A program made the translations under genes and the position numbers. Below, piece by piece: positions 7,814 to 16,577 of a stretch of DNA of 64,000 nucleotides; the stretch's first letter is position 1, and every line of letters starts with the position of its first letter. Source of the stretch: Citrobacter rodentium NBRC 105723 = DSM 16636 (lineage in GTDB: Bacteria; Pseudomonadota; Gammaproteobacteria; Enterobacterales; Enterobacteriaceae); NCBI RefSeq assembly GCF_021278985.1, contig NZ_CP082833.1:4836001-4900000 (forward strand), written 5' to 3'. The notes under the pieces were generated by a model. That model worked only from the letters and a program-made list of their open reading frames with translations. It ran no database searches and was not told the DNA's origin.

Positions 7814-9220
7814 TCAGAAGATAGTGAACGGGGCGATAACGATAAACTTCACGTCGCGCTCATCCTGGAAGATGTTGCCATAACCGCCGCCCCAGCTCGG
7901 GATATTGGAGTGGTTGTCATATTCGGTGAAGTGCAGCTTAAACATGGTGCCTTTTGCACGACCATCCTGTAGGGTGTAAACAGCATCCAGACTGTAAGAA
8001 GACTCTTCGATAGTACGATTCTTGTCGTAATAAGCGTCTGGATTGCTCTGCCAGGTAGATGGCTTCGCATCCCAGGCATACACGTATGATGCGCCTACCG
8101 CCCAGCCCGGCAGATTCCAGTTTTTCAGATCGTACATCGCGCCGAAGAAGACCGCTTTTTCGCCGTTGGCGTTGAAGTCGGAGCGGTTATCCCACCAGAT
8201 GTCCAGGCGACCGTTTGAGGAGGCATAGGTCGGCGTCATACGCTGCAGGAAAAAGCCCTGCTGCCCTTCAGCTTTCACCCAGGTCCCTTCCAGCCGCAGA
8301 TCAACTACTTCCGCCACCTTATAGCCAAAGGTCAATGCCTGTAGCCATGCGGTGCCGTCGTAAATATCATTTGTGCTACGGTCATCCACTTTGTCGCGCG
8401 CGCCGTAGAATTGATAGCTGGTGGTCAACGGATTACCACCTAAGTCAAATTTGTAGCTGGCCTTGGCAAAGTACTGGTCGACATAGCCTTCGGATTGACC
8501 AAACGCGGCTTCCAGCACCAGGTCGTTTTTGAAATCGTATTTTGCGCCGATAGAGTGCAGATAATCGACTTTGGTCTTTTTATCCGCCTGATAGAATTTA
8601 TCGACTTCAGTGTGCCACGGCGCTTTATATTCATTGGCCCACATATAGGAGAAGCTCAGCGCGCCGGCATCGCCGTAGTCAAAATTCGCCCCGGCTTCGG
8701 CCCCCTGATAGGTGCCCGGCATAAAGCTCCAGTGCGGCGCTAACAGCGTTTGTCCGGTTGGCTGAATATAACCCGCGCGCGCCCATACCGGACCATATTT
8801 AAATTTCGCCGCCGCTTTATACAGGCTTACCCCGCTCTTATCTCCGGAGTAATCTTCGTCGTAGCCTTTATTCTTTTTCGAGAAGGCAATTTCATTGGGG
8901 TGACCGCTGTCGCCGTTTTCAGCCATTTCAATCGCGGTAAAGGCTGCAATATCCAGACCGAACATATCGGCCGCATAGCCGGACTGGAAATCCAGGTTGG
9001 CGTTCCATGTCGCGTGGGAGAGGTTGGTTTTGTACTTGTCGCCGTCTTCCACATCCTTACGGTCGCGCTCACGCTGCCAGTAATAGATGCCGCCGGTTAA
9101 GGTTGAATCGTCGATAAAGCCCTCAGCATGAGCCTGCGGAACAACGACCAGACCTGACATTGCTGTGATGCCGGCGATAGCCAGCGCCAGCGCACTACGT
9201 TTGCCACTGAACGTACGCAT
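7814..9220 (-). CDS. chiP: Chitoporin ChiP, OprD-type outer membrane porin
   Basis: Outer-membrane channel for chitooligosaccharides, 468 aa, same length as E. coli ChiP (YbfM). A signal peptide ends at AHA (residue 32) before EGFIDDSTL, the remainder is a beta-barrel rich in alternating aromatic residues, and the protein ends in Phe as outer-membrane barrels do. Its translation start is covered by a ChiX sRNA pairing site and a NagC-type operator lies upstream. In E. coli a lipoprotein gene, chiQ, follows chiP; here the coding region is followed at once by the terminator and the convergent tcuC, so chiQ is absent from this position. Confidence 0.95.
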   Translation of the reverse strand: MRTFSGKRSALALAIAGITAMSGLVVVPQAHAEGFIDDSTLTGGIYYWQRERDRKDVEDGDKYKTNLSHATWNANLDFQSGYAADMFGLDIAAFTAIEMAENGDSGHPNEIAFSKKNKGYDEDYSGDKSGVSLYKAAAKFKYGPVWARAGYIQPTGQTLLAPHWSFMPGTYQGAEAGANFDYGDAGALSFSYMWANEYKAPWHTEVDKFYQADKKTKVDYLHSIGAKYDFKNDLVLEAAFGQSEGYVDQYFAKASYKFDLGGNPLTTSYQFYGARDKVDDRSTNDIYDGTAWLQALTFGYKVAEVVDLRLEGTWVKAEGQQGFFLQRMTPTYASSNGRLDIWWDNRSDFNANGEKAVFFGAMYDLKNWNLPGWAVGASYVYAWDAKPSTWQSNPDAYYDKNRTIEESSYSLDAVYTLQDGRAKGTMFKLHFTEYDNHSNIPSWGGGYGNIFQDERDVKFIVIAPFTIF

Positions 9221-9227
9221 ATGTTTA

Positions 9228-9239
9228 TCCTCTTTGACG
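9228..9239 (-). promoter_or_regulatory. ChiX sRNA pairing site over chiP ribosome site
   Basis: On the minus strand this reads CGTCAAAGAGGA, a perfect 12-nt complement of the ChiX segment UCCUCUUUGACG as I recall it. It includes the AGGA ribosome-binding site eight bases before the chiP ATG, matching the established ChiX silencing of chiP relieved by chb mRNA. The ChiX gene is not in this window. Confidence 0.8.
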
Positions 9240-9389
9240 TATTCCCTTTGTCCCGGATTGCGTCGGGTCGCCGCCCTGATGCAACACGAAAGACTTGGGG
9301 TTTAAATTGCTGATGCAAAAAGCAAACAGCGAAAAAAATAAAAGTTAAAAGTAGCGTCGAGAAAAACCTCGCTGACTACAGTGAATAGA

Positions 9390-9415
9390 CTATTTTTCGC
9401 GACGCGAATTATTAA
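9390..9415 (-). promoter_or_regulatory. Probable NagC operator in the chiP-glnS intergenic region
   Basis: An A/T-flanked palindrome centred on TTCGCGACGCGAA, of the NagC/Mlc operator type, about 180 bp upstream of chiP. chiP is NagC-repressed in E. coli. The surrounding 486-bp region 9221-9706 also contains the ChiX site and the glnS terminator; I see no further gene in it. Confidence 0.55.
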
Positions 9416-9660
9416 TACCTTTCTGTAACGAGAATGTAAGAGTATGAGCAACCGCACATATTTTCTTGTTTTCTGTTACATTTCATTCATGTAAAAAAAG
9501 AGAGCGCTCAGCGAAAAAATTTCGTTATTGTTCATCAACATGAAAACGCTTTCATGCCGTTATTCATTTGATGTATCAATTTATTAAATTAAACCATTTG
9601 TTAAAGAAATTAATTACGGAATGGGAATTAATTCGCTTCGCAAAGTGAGATTTCAGGGCG

Positions 9661-9685
9661 AAAAAAACGCCGCAGAACGCGGCGT
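9661..9685 (-). terminator. glnS intrinsic terminator
   Basis: On the minus strand the stem ACGCCGC/GCGGCGT with a 4-5 base loop is followed by seven T residues, 22 bp after the glnS stop. Confidence 0.9.
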
Positions 9686-9706
9686 CAGGAAGGTTTATGG
9701 CAGAGC

Positions 9707-11374
9707 TTATTCGCCGATTTTCGCCCAGGTATCGCGCAGACCGACGGTACGGTTAAAGACCAGTTTATCCGCCGTAGCGTAGCGGCTGTCGAGGCAGAAA
9801 TACCCTTCACGTTCAAACTGGAACGCTTTCCCGGCCACCGCATCTTTTAATGACGGCTCGGCAAAGCCCTGCTTAATGACCAGTGATTCCGGGTTGAGCA
9901 CCGACAGGAAATCTTCCGCCGCGCCCGGGTTCGGCACGCTGAACAGACGATCGTAGAGGCGAATCTCCACCGGCAGCGCATGGGCCGCGCTCACCCAGTG
10001 GATAACGCCCTTCACTTTACGTCCGTCCGCCGGATCTTTACTCAGGGTGTCGGCGTCATAGCGACAGAAGATGGTGGTGATATTGCCTTCCGCGTCTTTT
10101 TCCACGCGCTCCGCTTTAATCACATAGGCGTTACGCAGACGCACCTCTTTGCCCAGCACCAGACGCTTGTACTGCTTGTTGGCCTCTTCGCGGAAATCGG
10201 CGCGATCGATCCAGATCTCGCCGCTGAACGGCACTTCACGGCTGCCCATTTCCGGTTTGTTCGGATGATTCGGCATGGTGACCAGCTCGCTTTCGCCCTG
10301 CGGATAGTTTTCGATAACCAGTTTAACCGGATCGATCACCGCCATCGCGCGCGGCGCGTTTTCGTTCAGATCTTCACGAATGCAGGACTCCAGCGAGGCC
10401 ATCTCAATGGTATTATCCTGCTTGGTCACGCCGATGCGTTTGCAGAACTCACGGATGGCGGCTGCGGTATAGCCGCGGCGACGCAGACCGGAAATGGTCG
10501 GCATACGCGGGTCGTCCCAGCCTTCCACATGCTTGTCCGTCACCAGCAGGTTCAGCTTACGCTTGGACATAACGGTGTATTCCAGATTCAGGCGCGAGAA
10601 TTCATACTGGCGCGGATGAACCGGAATAGTGATGTTATCGAGCACCCAGTCATACAGGCGACGGTTATCCTGGAACTCCAGCGTACACAGCGAGTGGGTA
10701 ATGCCTTCCAGCGCATCGCTGATGCAGTGGGTAAAATCGTACATCGGGTAGATGCACCATTTAGTGCCGGTCTGATGGTGTTCGGCGAATTTAATCCGGT
10801 ACAGCACCGGATCGCGCATAACGATAAACGGCGACGCCATATCGATTTTCGCGCGCAGGCAGGCTTTACCTTCTTCAAAACCGCCGGTACGCATTTTTTC
10901 AAACAGCGCAAGGTTCTCTTCCACGCTGCGATCGCGGTACGGGCTGTTTTTACCCGGCTGAGTCAGAGTACCGCGGTATTCACGGATCTGCTCCGGCGTC
11001 AGCTCATCAACATAGGCCAGGCCTTTGTTGATCAGCTCAACGGCATAGGCGTGCAGTTGATCAAAGTAGTCCGAAGAGTAGCGAACCTCGCCAGCCCAGT
11101 GAAAACCTAACCACTCAACGTCGTTTTTGATCGAATCAACGTACTCGATATCTTCTTTTACCGGGTTAGTATCATCGAAACGCAGGTTGCACTGGCCCTG
11201 ATAATCTTGCGCGATGCCGAAGTTCAGGCAGATGGATTTCGCGTGGCCAATGTGCAGATAGCCATTTGGCTCCGGCGGAAAACGGGTATGGACCGTGGTG
11301 TGCTTACCACTGGCCAGATCTTCATCAATGATCTGGCGAATAAAGTTGCTCGGGCGGGCTTCAGCCTCACTCAT
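9707..11374 (-). CDS. glnS: Glutaminyl-tRNA synthetase
   Basis: Class I aminoacyl-tRNA synthetase that charges tRNA-Gln, 555 aa. The HIGH motif is at residues 41-44 (PNGYLHIGHAKS) and the KMSKS-equivalent VMSKRKL is near 268-274; the C-terminal anticodon-binding beta-barrels are complete. Essential. It lies downstream of nagE in the same direction, as in E. coli, but a 2.7-kb IS66 element now separates the two and ends 96 bp upstream of the start codon. A TTGTCA -35-like hexamer and A/T-rich DNA remain in that 96 bp, so its own promoter probably survives, while transcription from the nagE side is interrupted. Confidence 0.97.
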   Translation of the reverse strand: MSEAEARPSNFIRQIIDEDLASGKHTTVHTRFPPEPNGYLHIGHAKSICLNFGIAQDYQGQCNLRFDDTNPVKEDIEYVDSIKNDVEWLGFHWAGEVRYSSDYFDQLHAYAVELINKGLAYVDELTPEQIREYRGTLTQPGKNSPYRDRSVEENLALFEKMRTGGFEEGKACLRAKIDMASPFIVMRDPVLYRIKFAEHHQTGTKWCIYPMYDFTHCISDALEGITHSLCTLEFQDNRRLYDWVLDNITIPVHPRQYEFSRLNLEYTVMSKRKLNLLVTDKHVEGWDDPRMPTISGLRRRGYTAAAIREFCKRIGVTKQDNTIEMASLESCIREDLNENAPRAMAVIDPVKLVIENYPQGESELVTMPNHPNKPEMGSREVPFSGEIWIDRADFREEANKQYKRLVLGKEVRLRNAYVIKAERVEKDAEGNITTIFCRYDADTLSKDPADGRKVKGVIHWVSAAHALPVEIRLYDRLFSVPNPGAAEDFLSVLNPESLVIKQGFAEPSLKDAVAGKAFQFEREGYFCLDSRYATADKLVFNRTVGLRDTWAKIGE

Positions 11375-11523
11375 CGTGGATTCCTCAAAGCGTAAACAAC
11401 GTATAACGGCATATGATCTTATAAGCCGGACAGGCTGACAACCTTTAGTTACGCATAATACGTATTAAACGTAAGCGTCTCATTTAAACCGTCTGGTCTG
11501 TTTCCTCCGGCTCCACAAAAATA

Positions 11524-12201
11524 ATGTCCATCATTTTTAGTGGACACTATCGTATGGAATACCGGACCTGGATTACTGAAGCTTTACGCCTTCACTTCGA
11601 AGAACATTTACCTCGGGTTGTGGCCGGACGTCGCCTGGGTGTACCAAAATCAACAGTTTGTAGTATGTTCGTGCGCTTTCGGAGAGCTGGCCTTTCGTGG
11701 CCTTTGCCCGCAGGCATGTCGGAGCAGGAACTTGATGCCTGCCTTTACGGACAATTTTCCACGGTACCAGTCGTACGTCCTGAAAGCACCGTTATATCCG
11801 AAACCCCCGTGGTAAAAAAACGTCCCCGGCGGCCCAACTTCCCTTATGAGTTTAAAATCGCCTTAGTGGAGCAGTCACTGCAGCCCGGAGCCTGTGTGGC
11901 GCAGATCGCCCGGGAAAACGGAATCAACGATAACCTGCTCTTCAACTGGCGCCATCAATACCGGAAAGGTGGCCTGCTGCCTTCCGGAAAAAATATGCCG
12001 GCACTGCTTCCCGTGACGTTAACGCCGGAGCCGGATAATAAAATCCCGGCCCCCGCACAGGAACCAGAGCAGATAAATACACCGTCCGACAGTCTGTGTT
12101 GTGAGCTGGTTCTGCCGGCCGGAACTCTCAGGCTTAAAGGTAAACTGACGCCGGCGTTATTACAGACACTTATCCGCGAAATAAAAGGGAGCAGCCACTG
12201 A
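11524..12201 (+). CDS. tnpA: IS66 accessory protein TnpA
   Basis: First ORF of the IS66 trio, 225 aa. It has two helix-turn-helix-like parts: an N-terminal segment (EEHLPRVVAGRRLGVPKSTV) and the IS66/IS3-type Orf1 domain near residues 100-150 (EFKIALVEQSLQPGACVAQIARE then NDNLLFNWRHQY). It probably binds the element ends. An alternative ATG ten codons downstream (11554) would still include both domains. Its TGA overlaps the tnpB ATG by one base. Confidence 0.88.
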   Translation: MSIIFSGHYRMEYRTWITEALRLHFEEHLPRVVAGRRLGVPKSTVCSMFVRFRRAGLSWPLPAGMSEQELDACLYGQFSTVPVVRPESTVISETPVVKKRPRRPNFPYEFKIALVEQSLQPGACVAQIARENGINDNLLFNWRHQYRKGGLLPSGKNMPALLPVTLTPEPDNKIPAPAQEPEQINTPSDSLCCELVLPAGTLRLKGKLTPALLQTLIREIKGSSH

Positions 12202-12548
12202 TGATATCTCTCCCTGCAGGTTCGCGTATCTGGCTGGTTGCAGGTATCACCGATATGCGAAATGGCTTTAACGGCCTGGCATCAAAAGTTCAGAACGTCC
12301 TGAAGGATGACCCGTTCTCCGGACACCTGTTCATCTTCCGCGGACGCCGGGGTGACCAGATAAAAGTGTTGTGGGCTGACAGTGACGGACTGTGCCTCTT
12401 CACCAAACGCCTGGAGCGGGGCCGCTTCATCTGGCCAGTCACCCGTGACGGCAAGGTGCACCTTACTCCGGCTCAGTTATCCATGCTTCTTGAAGGTATC
12501 AACTGGAAGCACCCGAAACGAACGGAACGCGCTGGAATCCGCATATAA
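12201..12548 (+). CDS. tnpB: IS66 accessory protein TnpB
   Basis: 115-aa protein of the IS66 Orf2 (TnpB) family, with the hallmark GITDMRNGFNGLASKVQ near residues 14-30 and FIFRGRRGDQIKVLWADSDGLCLFTKRLERGRF near 46-78. Required for transposition in studied IS66 elements, biochemical role unknown. Unrelated to the RNA-guided nuclease TnpB of IS200/IS605. Translationally coupled to tnpA through a TGATG overlap. Confidence 0.93.
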   Translation: MISLPAGSRIWLVAGITDMRNGFNGLASKVQNVLKDDPFSGHLFIFRGRRGDQIKVLWADSDGLCLFTKRLERGRFIWPVTRDGKVHLTPAQLSMLLEGINWKHPKRTERAGIRI

Positions 12549-12567
12549 CCCGTTGTAAAGTGAGGAT

Positions 12568-14139
12568 ATGGACACCTCACTTGCTCATGAGAACGCCCGC
12601 CTGCGGGCACTGTTGCAGACGCAACAGGACACCATCCGCCAGATGGCCGAATACAACCGCCTGCTCTCACAGCGGGTGGCGGCTTATGCTTCCGAAATCA
12701 ACCGGCTGAAGGCGCTGGTTGCGAAACTGCAACGTATGCAGTTCGGTAAAAGCTCAGAAAAACTTCGCGCAAAAACCGAACGGCAGATACAGGATGCACA
12801 GGAGAGAATCAGCGCACTTCAGGAAGAAATGGCTGAAACGCTGGGTGAGCAATATGACCCGGCACTGCCATCCGCCCTGCGCCAGTCTTCAGCCCGTAAA
12901 CCGTTACCGGCCTCACTTCCCCGTGAAACCCGGGTTATCCGGCCGGAAGAGGAATGCTGTCCTGCCTGTGGTGGTGAACTCAGTTCTCTGGGATGTGATG
13001 TGTCAGAGCAACTGGAGCTTATCAGCAGCGCCTTTAAGGTTATCGAAACACAACGTCCGAAACTGGCCTGTTGCCGGTGCGACCATATCGTGCAGGCACC
13101 AGTACCTTCAAAACCCATTGCACGCAGTTATGCCGGAGCGGGGCTTCTGGCCCATGTTGTCACCGGGAAATATGCAGACCATCTGCCGTTATACCGCCAG
13201 TCAGAAATATACCGTCGTCAGGGAGTGGAGCTGAGCCGTGCCACACTGGGGCGCTGGACAGGTGCTGTTGCTGAACTGCTGGAGCCGCTGTATGACGTCC
13301 TGCGCCAGTATGTGCTGATGCCCGGTAAAGTCCATGCTGATGATATCCCCGTCCCGGTCCAGGAGCCGGGCAGCGGTAAAACCCGGACAGCCCGGCTGTG
13401 GGTCTACGTCCGTGATGACCGTAACGCCGGTTCACAGATGCCCCCGGCGGTCTGGTTCGCGTACAGCCCGGACCGGAAAGGCATACATCCACAGAATCAC
13501 CTGTCCGGTTACAGCGGAGTGCTTCAGGCCGATGCTTACGGTGGCTACCGGGCGTTATACGAATCCGGCAGAATAACGGAAGCCGCGTGTATGGCCCATG
13601 CCCGGAGAAAAATCCACGATGTGCATGCAAGAGCGCCAACCGATATCACCACGGAAGCCCTGCAGCGTATCGGTGAACTGTATGCCATCGAAGCAGAAGT
13701 CCGGGGATGTTCAGCAGAACAGCGTCTGGCGGCAAGAAAAGCCAGAGCTGCGTCACTGATGCAGTCACTGTATGACTGGATACAGACTCAGATGAAAACA
13801 CTGTCGCGTCACTCGGATACGGCAAAAGCGTTCGCATACCTGCTGAAACAGTGGGATAGCCTGAACGTGTACTGCAGTAATGGCTGGGTGGAAATCGACA
13901 ACAACATCGCAGAGAACGCCTTAAGGGGAGTGGCCGTAGGCCGGAAAAACTGGCTGTTCGCGGGTTCTGACAGCGGTGGCGAACATGCGGCGGTGTTGTA
14001 CTCGCTGATCGGCACATGCCGTCTGAACAATGTGGAGCCAGAAAAATGGCTGCGTTACGTCATTGAGCATATCCAGGACTGGCCGGCAAATCGGGTACGC
14101 GATCTGTTGCCCTGGAAAGTTGATCTGAGCTCTCAGTAA
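12568..14139 (+). CDS. tnpC: IS66 transposase TnpC (DDE)
   Basis: 523-aa transposase. Order: N-terminal leucine-rich coiled coil (about 1-85), zinc-binding segment (CCPACGGEL near 132 and CCRCDHIVQ near 167), then the DDE domain with HADDIPVPV, LQADAYGGY and the C-terminal GWVEIDNNIAENALRGVA carrying the glutamate. The C-terminal IS66 tail (SLIGTCRLNNVEPEKWL) is complete. No frameshift or stop is seen, so the element looks potentially active. Confidence 0.95.
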   Translation: MDTSLAHENARLRALLQTQQDTIRQMAEYNRLLSQRVAAYASEINRLKALVAKLQRMQFGKSSEKLRAKTERQIQDAQERISALQEEMAETLGEQYDPALPSALRQSSARKPLPASLPRETRVIRPEEECCPACGGELSSLGCDVSEQLELISSAFKVIETQRPKLACCRCDHIVQAPVPSKPIARSYAGAGLLAHVVTGKYADHLPLYRQSEIYRRQGVELSRATLGRWTGAVAELLEPLYDVLRQYVLMPGKVHADDIPVPVQEPGSGKTRTARLWVYVRDDRNAGSQMPPAVWFAYSPDRKGIHPQNHLSGYSGVLQADAYGGYRALYESGRITEAACMAHARRKIHDVHARAPTDITTEALQRIGELYAIEAEVRGCSAEQRLAARKARAASLMQSLYDWIQTQMKTLSRHSDTAKAFAYLLKQWDSLNVYCSNGWVEIDNNIAENALRGVAVGRKNWLFAGSDSGGEHAAVLYSLIGTCRLNNVEPEKWLRYVIEHIQDWPANRVRDLLPWKVDLSSQ

Positions 14140-14201
14140 ATATCAATACGGTTCTGGCGAGCCGCTTACTATTAAACGGAAATATTGCGGCTGTTTGCTG
14201 C

Positions 14202-14233
14202 AAAAAAAAGCGGCAGAGGTTTCCCCTGCCGCT
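14202..14233 (-). terminator. nagE intrinsic terminator
   Basis: On the minus strand the stem AGCGGCAG/CTGCCGCT is followed by eight T residues, 56 bp after the nagE stop. It survived the IS66 insertion, which lies just beyond it. Confidence 0.85.
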
Positions 14234-14250
14234 GATGTTTCTTTTATCCT

Positions 14251-14279
14251 GCCGGACGGCGGCTATGCCTTATCCAGCC
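14251..14279. repeat. REP (palindromic unit) after nagE
   Basis: Matches the REP core: GCCGGACGGCGGCT, five-base loop, then TTATCCAGCC. Single copy between the nagE stop and its terminator. Confidence 0.7.
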
Positions 14280-14288
14280 TGTATCAAC

Positions 14289-16238
14289 TTACCCTTTGAT
14301 CTCGTACAGCGGCGTTTGTCCCGCCACTACGTGACCTTCGGCTTTCAGCACCAGCGCGCTGAAGTCGTCGATGTTGCTGCAAACCACCGGGCTAATCATA
14401 GAGCGCGCGTTGGCGTTCAGATAGTCCAGATCCATTTCCAGAATCGGCTGACCTGCGGTCACTTGCGCGCCCTCTTCAACCAGGCGTTTGAAGCCCTGAC
14501 CGTTCAGCGCCACAGTATCAATACCCATGTGGACAACGATCTCCGCGCCTTTTTCCGTTTCCAGGCAGAACGCGTGGTTGGTGTTGAAGATTTTCACAAT
14601 GGTGCCAGCCGCCGGAGAAACCACGGTTTTATCCGTCGGTTTAACCGCCACGCCGTCGCCCACCGCTTTGCTGGCGAACGCTTCGTCAGGCACCTGATCC
14701 AGCGCAACCACCTCACCGGTAATCGGCGAAACCAGCTCGGCAATCGTTACCGCATTCGGCACCGCCTGCGGCTTCGCAACCGGCGCTGCGGCTGGCGCCG
14801 GAGCGGCTTCAGCAGAGGCGGCGGCGACCGGGCCACGCGCAACCACTTTCTTCATCGCGTCGCCGATGGACTCGGCTTTCGCGCCCACAATAACCTGAAT
14901 GGTTTGCTTGTTCAGCTTAACCACGCCGGAGGCGCCAAGGCGTTTACACATTGCATCGCTGACGCGCGCAGAGTCGCCCACGGTCAGGCGCAGACGAGTG
15001 ATACAGGCGTCGATCGCTTTCAGGTTGTCCGTACCGCCGACCGCGGCAATATAGTTGGTCGCCAGCTGCGTCAGCCCCTCTTCGGTGTTGCTGTTCGCTT
15101 CTTCCGTTACCACGTCGTCTTCTTTATCTTCGCGGCCCGGCGTTTTCAGGTTAAACATACGAATAACCGCGCTGAACAGCAGGAAGTAAATCACGAAGAA
15201 AGCCAGGCCCATCACCAGCAGCATCCAGACGTTGTCGCTCGCCGCCGGCAGGCTGTACATCAACACGTAGTCGATGGCCCCTGCGGAGAAGGAGAAGCCC
15301 GCGTGGATACCCAGCAGGGTGGCGATAAACAGGCTGATGCCGGTCAGCACCGCGTGCAGGAGATACAGCAGCGGCGCAAGGAACATGAACAGGAATTCCA
15401 GCGGCTCGGTAACGCCGGTCAGGAACGCAGTAATCGCGACGGACAGCAGCATACCGCCAACCATCGGACGACGCGCTTTTGGCGCAGCCAGGTACATCGC
15501 CAGCGCCGCGCCCGGCAGACCGAACATCATGATCGGGAAGAAGCCGGACATGAACATCCCCGCGGTGCCGTCACCCGCGTAGAAGCGGTTGATGTCGCCG
15601 TGGAATACCGTACCCGCCGCGTTAGTGAACTCGCCAATCTGGAACCAGGCGATGGTGTTCAGCACCTGATGCAGACCGGTTGGGATCAGCAGACGGTTGA
15701 TGAAACCAAAGATACCGGAGCCGAACGCGCCCGCAGAGACGATCCATTCACCGCCTGCATGAATAGCGTGCTGTACCGGCGGCCAGACGTAACCGAAAAT
15801 AGCCGCCAGCACCAGGCAGAAGAAGCCGGTGGCGATGGGCACAAAACGTTTACCGCCAAAGAAGCTCAGGAAGTCAGGCAGTTTGATATCCGCCCAACGG
15901 TTGTACACGGCGCCGCCGACCAGGCCGGTAATGATACCCGCCAGCACGCCCATGTTAATTTCCGGGTTAATGGTGACCATCGCTTTGGTCAACACGAAAT
16001 AACCCACCGCCCCCGCCAGCGCAGCCGCACCGGCGCTGTCTTTGGACCAGCTCGATGCCACACCGATGGCGAAAATCAGCGCCAGGTTGTCAAAAATCGC
16101 TCCGCCCGCTTGCGCGATAAAAGCGACATTCAGTAAATCTGGCTGACCGAATCGCAGCAATAGCGCCGCCACCGGCAGCACTGCGATAGGGAGCTGTAAC
16201 GCCCTACCCAGCCGCTGGAAAAAACCTAGAATGTTCAT
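14289..16238 (-). CDS. nagE: N-acetylglucosamine PTS permease, EIICBA
   Basis: Inner-membrane phosphotransferase enzyme II that imports and phosphorylates N-acetylglucosamine to GlcNAc-6-P, 649 aa. Domain order is IIC (about 1-380, about ten membrane segments), IIB with the phosphorylated cysteine in DACITRLRLTV near residue 412, an Ala/Pro-rich linker near 475-500, and a IIA domain with the active histidine in VVHMGID (His570). Feeds NagA/NagB. It is divergent from nagB; the shared 339-bp region holds two NagC operators and a CRP site. Its former downstream neighbour glnS is now beyond an IS66 element. Confidence 0.97.
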   Translation of the reverse strand: MNILGFFQRLGRALQLPIAVLPVAALLLRFGQPDLLNVAFIAQAGGAIFDNLALIFAIGVASSWSKDSAGAAALAGAVGYFVLTKAMVTINPEINMGVLAGIITGLVGGAVYNRWADIKLPDFLSFFGGKRFVPIATGFFCLVLAAIFGYVWPPVQHAIHAGGEWIVSAGAFGSGIFGFINRLLIPTGLHQVLNTIAWFQIGEFTNAAGTVFHGDINRFYAGDGTAGMFMSGFFPIMMFGLPGAALAMYLAAPKARRPMVGGMLLSVAITAFLTGVTEPLEFLFMFLAPLLYLLHAVLTGISLFIATLLGIHAGFSFSAGAIDYVLMYSLPAASDNVWMLLVMGLAFFVIYFLLFSAVIRMFNLKTPGREDKEDDVVTEEANSNTEEGLTQLATNYIAAVGGTDNLKAIDACITRLRLTVGDSARVSDAMCKRLGASGVVKLNKQTIQVIVGAKAESIGDAMKKVVARGPVAAASAEAAPAPAAAPVAKPQAVPNAVTIAELVSPITGEVVALDQVPDEAFASKAVGDGVAVKPTDKTVVSPAAGTIVKIFNTNHAFCLETEKGAEIVVHMGIDTVALNGQGFKRLVEEGAQVTAGQPILEMDLDYLNANARSMISPVVCSNIDDFSALVLKAEGHVVAGQTPLYEIKG

Positions 16239-16363
16239 TTATTCCCCCTACGAGACCCCGATATGGCCGTTCAGGCCGTATTTTTATGTGTGTAGCTCAA
16301 CGCCTAAATGTGATGTTCTGGTCATCAAGTTGTTAGATCATCTCCTGGAAGAGTGTCTGAAAA

Positions 16364-16385
16364 TTTAATTCGTACCGCAAATTAA
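16364..16385 (-). promoter_or_regulatory. NagC operator, nagE side
   Basis: Imperfect palindrome TTTAATTCG...CGCAAATTAA, essentially the high-affinity nagE operator of E. coli as remembered. Together with the nagB-side operator it permits NagC-mediated looping of the divergent promoters. It lies in the 339-bp nagE-nagB intergenic region 16239-16577. Confidence 0.75.
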
Positions 16386-16397
16386 ACGGGTGTTTTT

Positions 16398-16413
16398 TGT
16401 GAATTCAATCACC
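16398..16413 (+). promoter_or_regulatory. CRP site in nagE-nagB intergenic region
   Basis: TGTGA-N6-TCACC matches the CRP consensus TGTGA-N6-TCACA at nine of ten specified bases. It lies between the two NagC operators, where cAMP-CRP activates both promoters in E. coli. Confidence 0.75.
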
Positions 16414-16458
16414 AAATATCGTTATTATCTCTCCCTTTCTCTGGCTAACGGGGAAAAC

Positions 16459-16480
16459 TTATTTTATCATTCAAAAAATC
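16459..16480 (+). promoter_or_regulatory. NagC operator, nagB side
   Basis: TTATTTTATC...CAAAAAATC resembles the lower-affinity nagB operator of E. coli. About 95 bp centre to centre from the nagE operator, suiting loop formation. Confidence 0.65.
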
Positions 16481-16577
16481 ATGACGGATGGGTCCGGTTG
16501 TCTGAGACCAGGTTACGCTTAAAGCTGCACTAACGCGCTATCCGCCAACGGCTTACATTGACTTTCTGAGGTGAAGA

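Larger units (their letters stand above)
11463..14177 (+). mobile_element. Complete IS66-family insertion sequence, copy 1
   Basis: The element itself is 11471-14169 (2,699 bp), with imperfect terminal inverted repeats beginning GTAAGCGTCTC on the left and GTAAGCGGCTC on the right. It is bounded by the 8-bp target duplication TATTAAAC (11463-11470 and 14170-14177), the size expected for IS66. It carries tnpA, tnpB and tnpC in the family order. Length and protein sizes resemble IS679 and ISCro1; the exact name needs an ISfinder comparison. It sits between the nagE terminator and the glnS promoter. All translations match those of copy 2 at 53437-56135. Confidence 0.95.

Noticed and set aside
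12201..12548. TnpB as an RNA-guided nuclease with an adjacent omega RNA
   Set aside because: This TnpB is the 115-aa IS66 Orf2 protein, unrelated to the RuvC-containing TnpB of IS200/IS605.
14235..16136. Long open frame of over 600 codons on the plus strand opposite nagE
   Set aside because: It is antisense to a full-length, well-conserved nagE, is rich in Arg, His and Gln as expected from reverse reading of a biased G+C gene, and matches no family I recognise.
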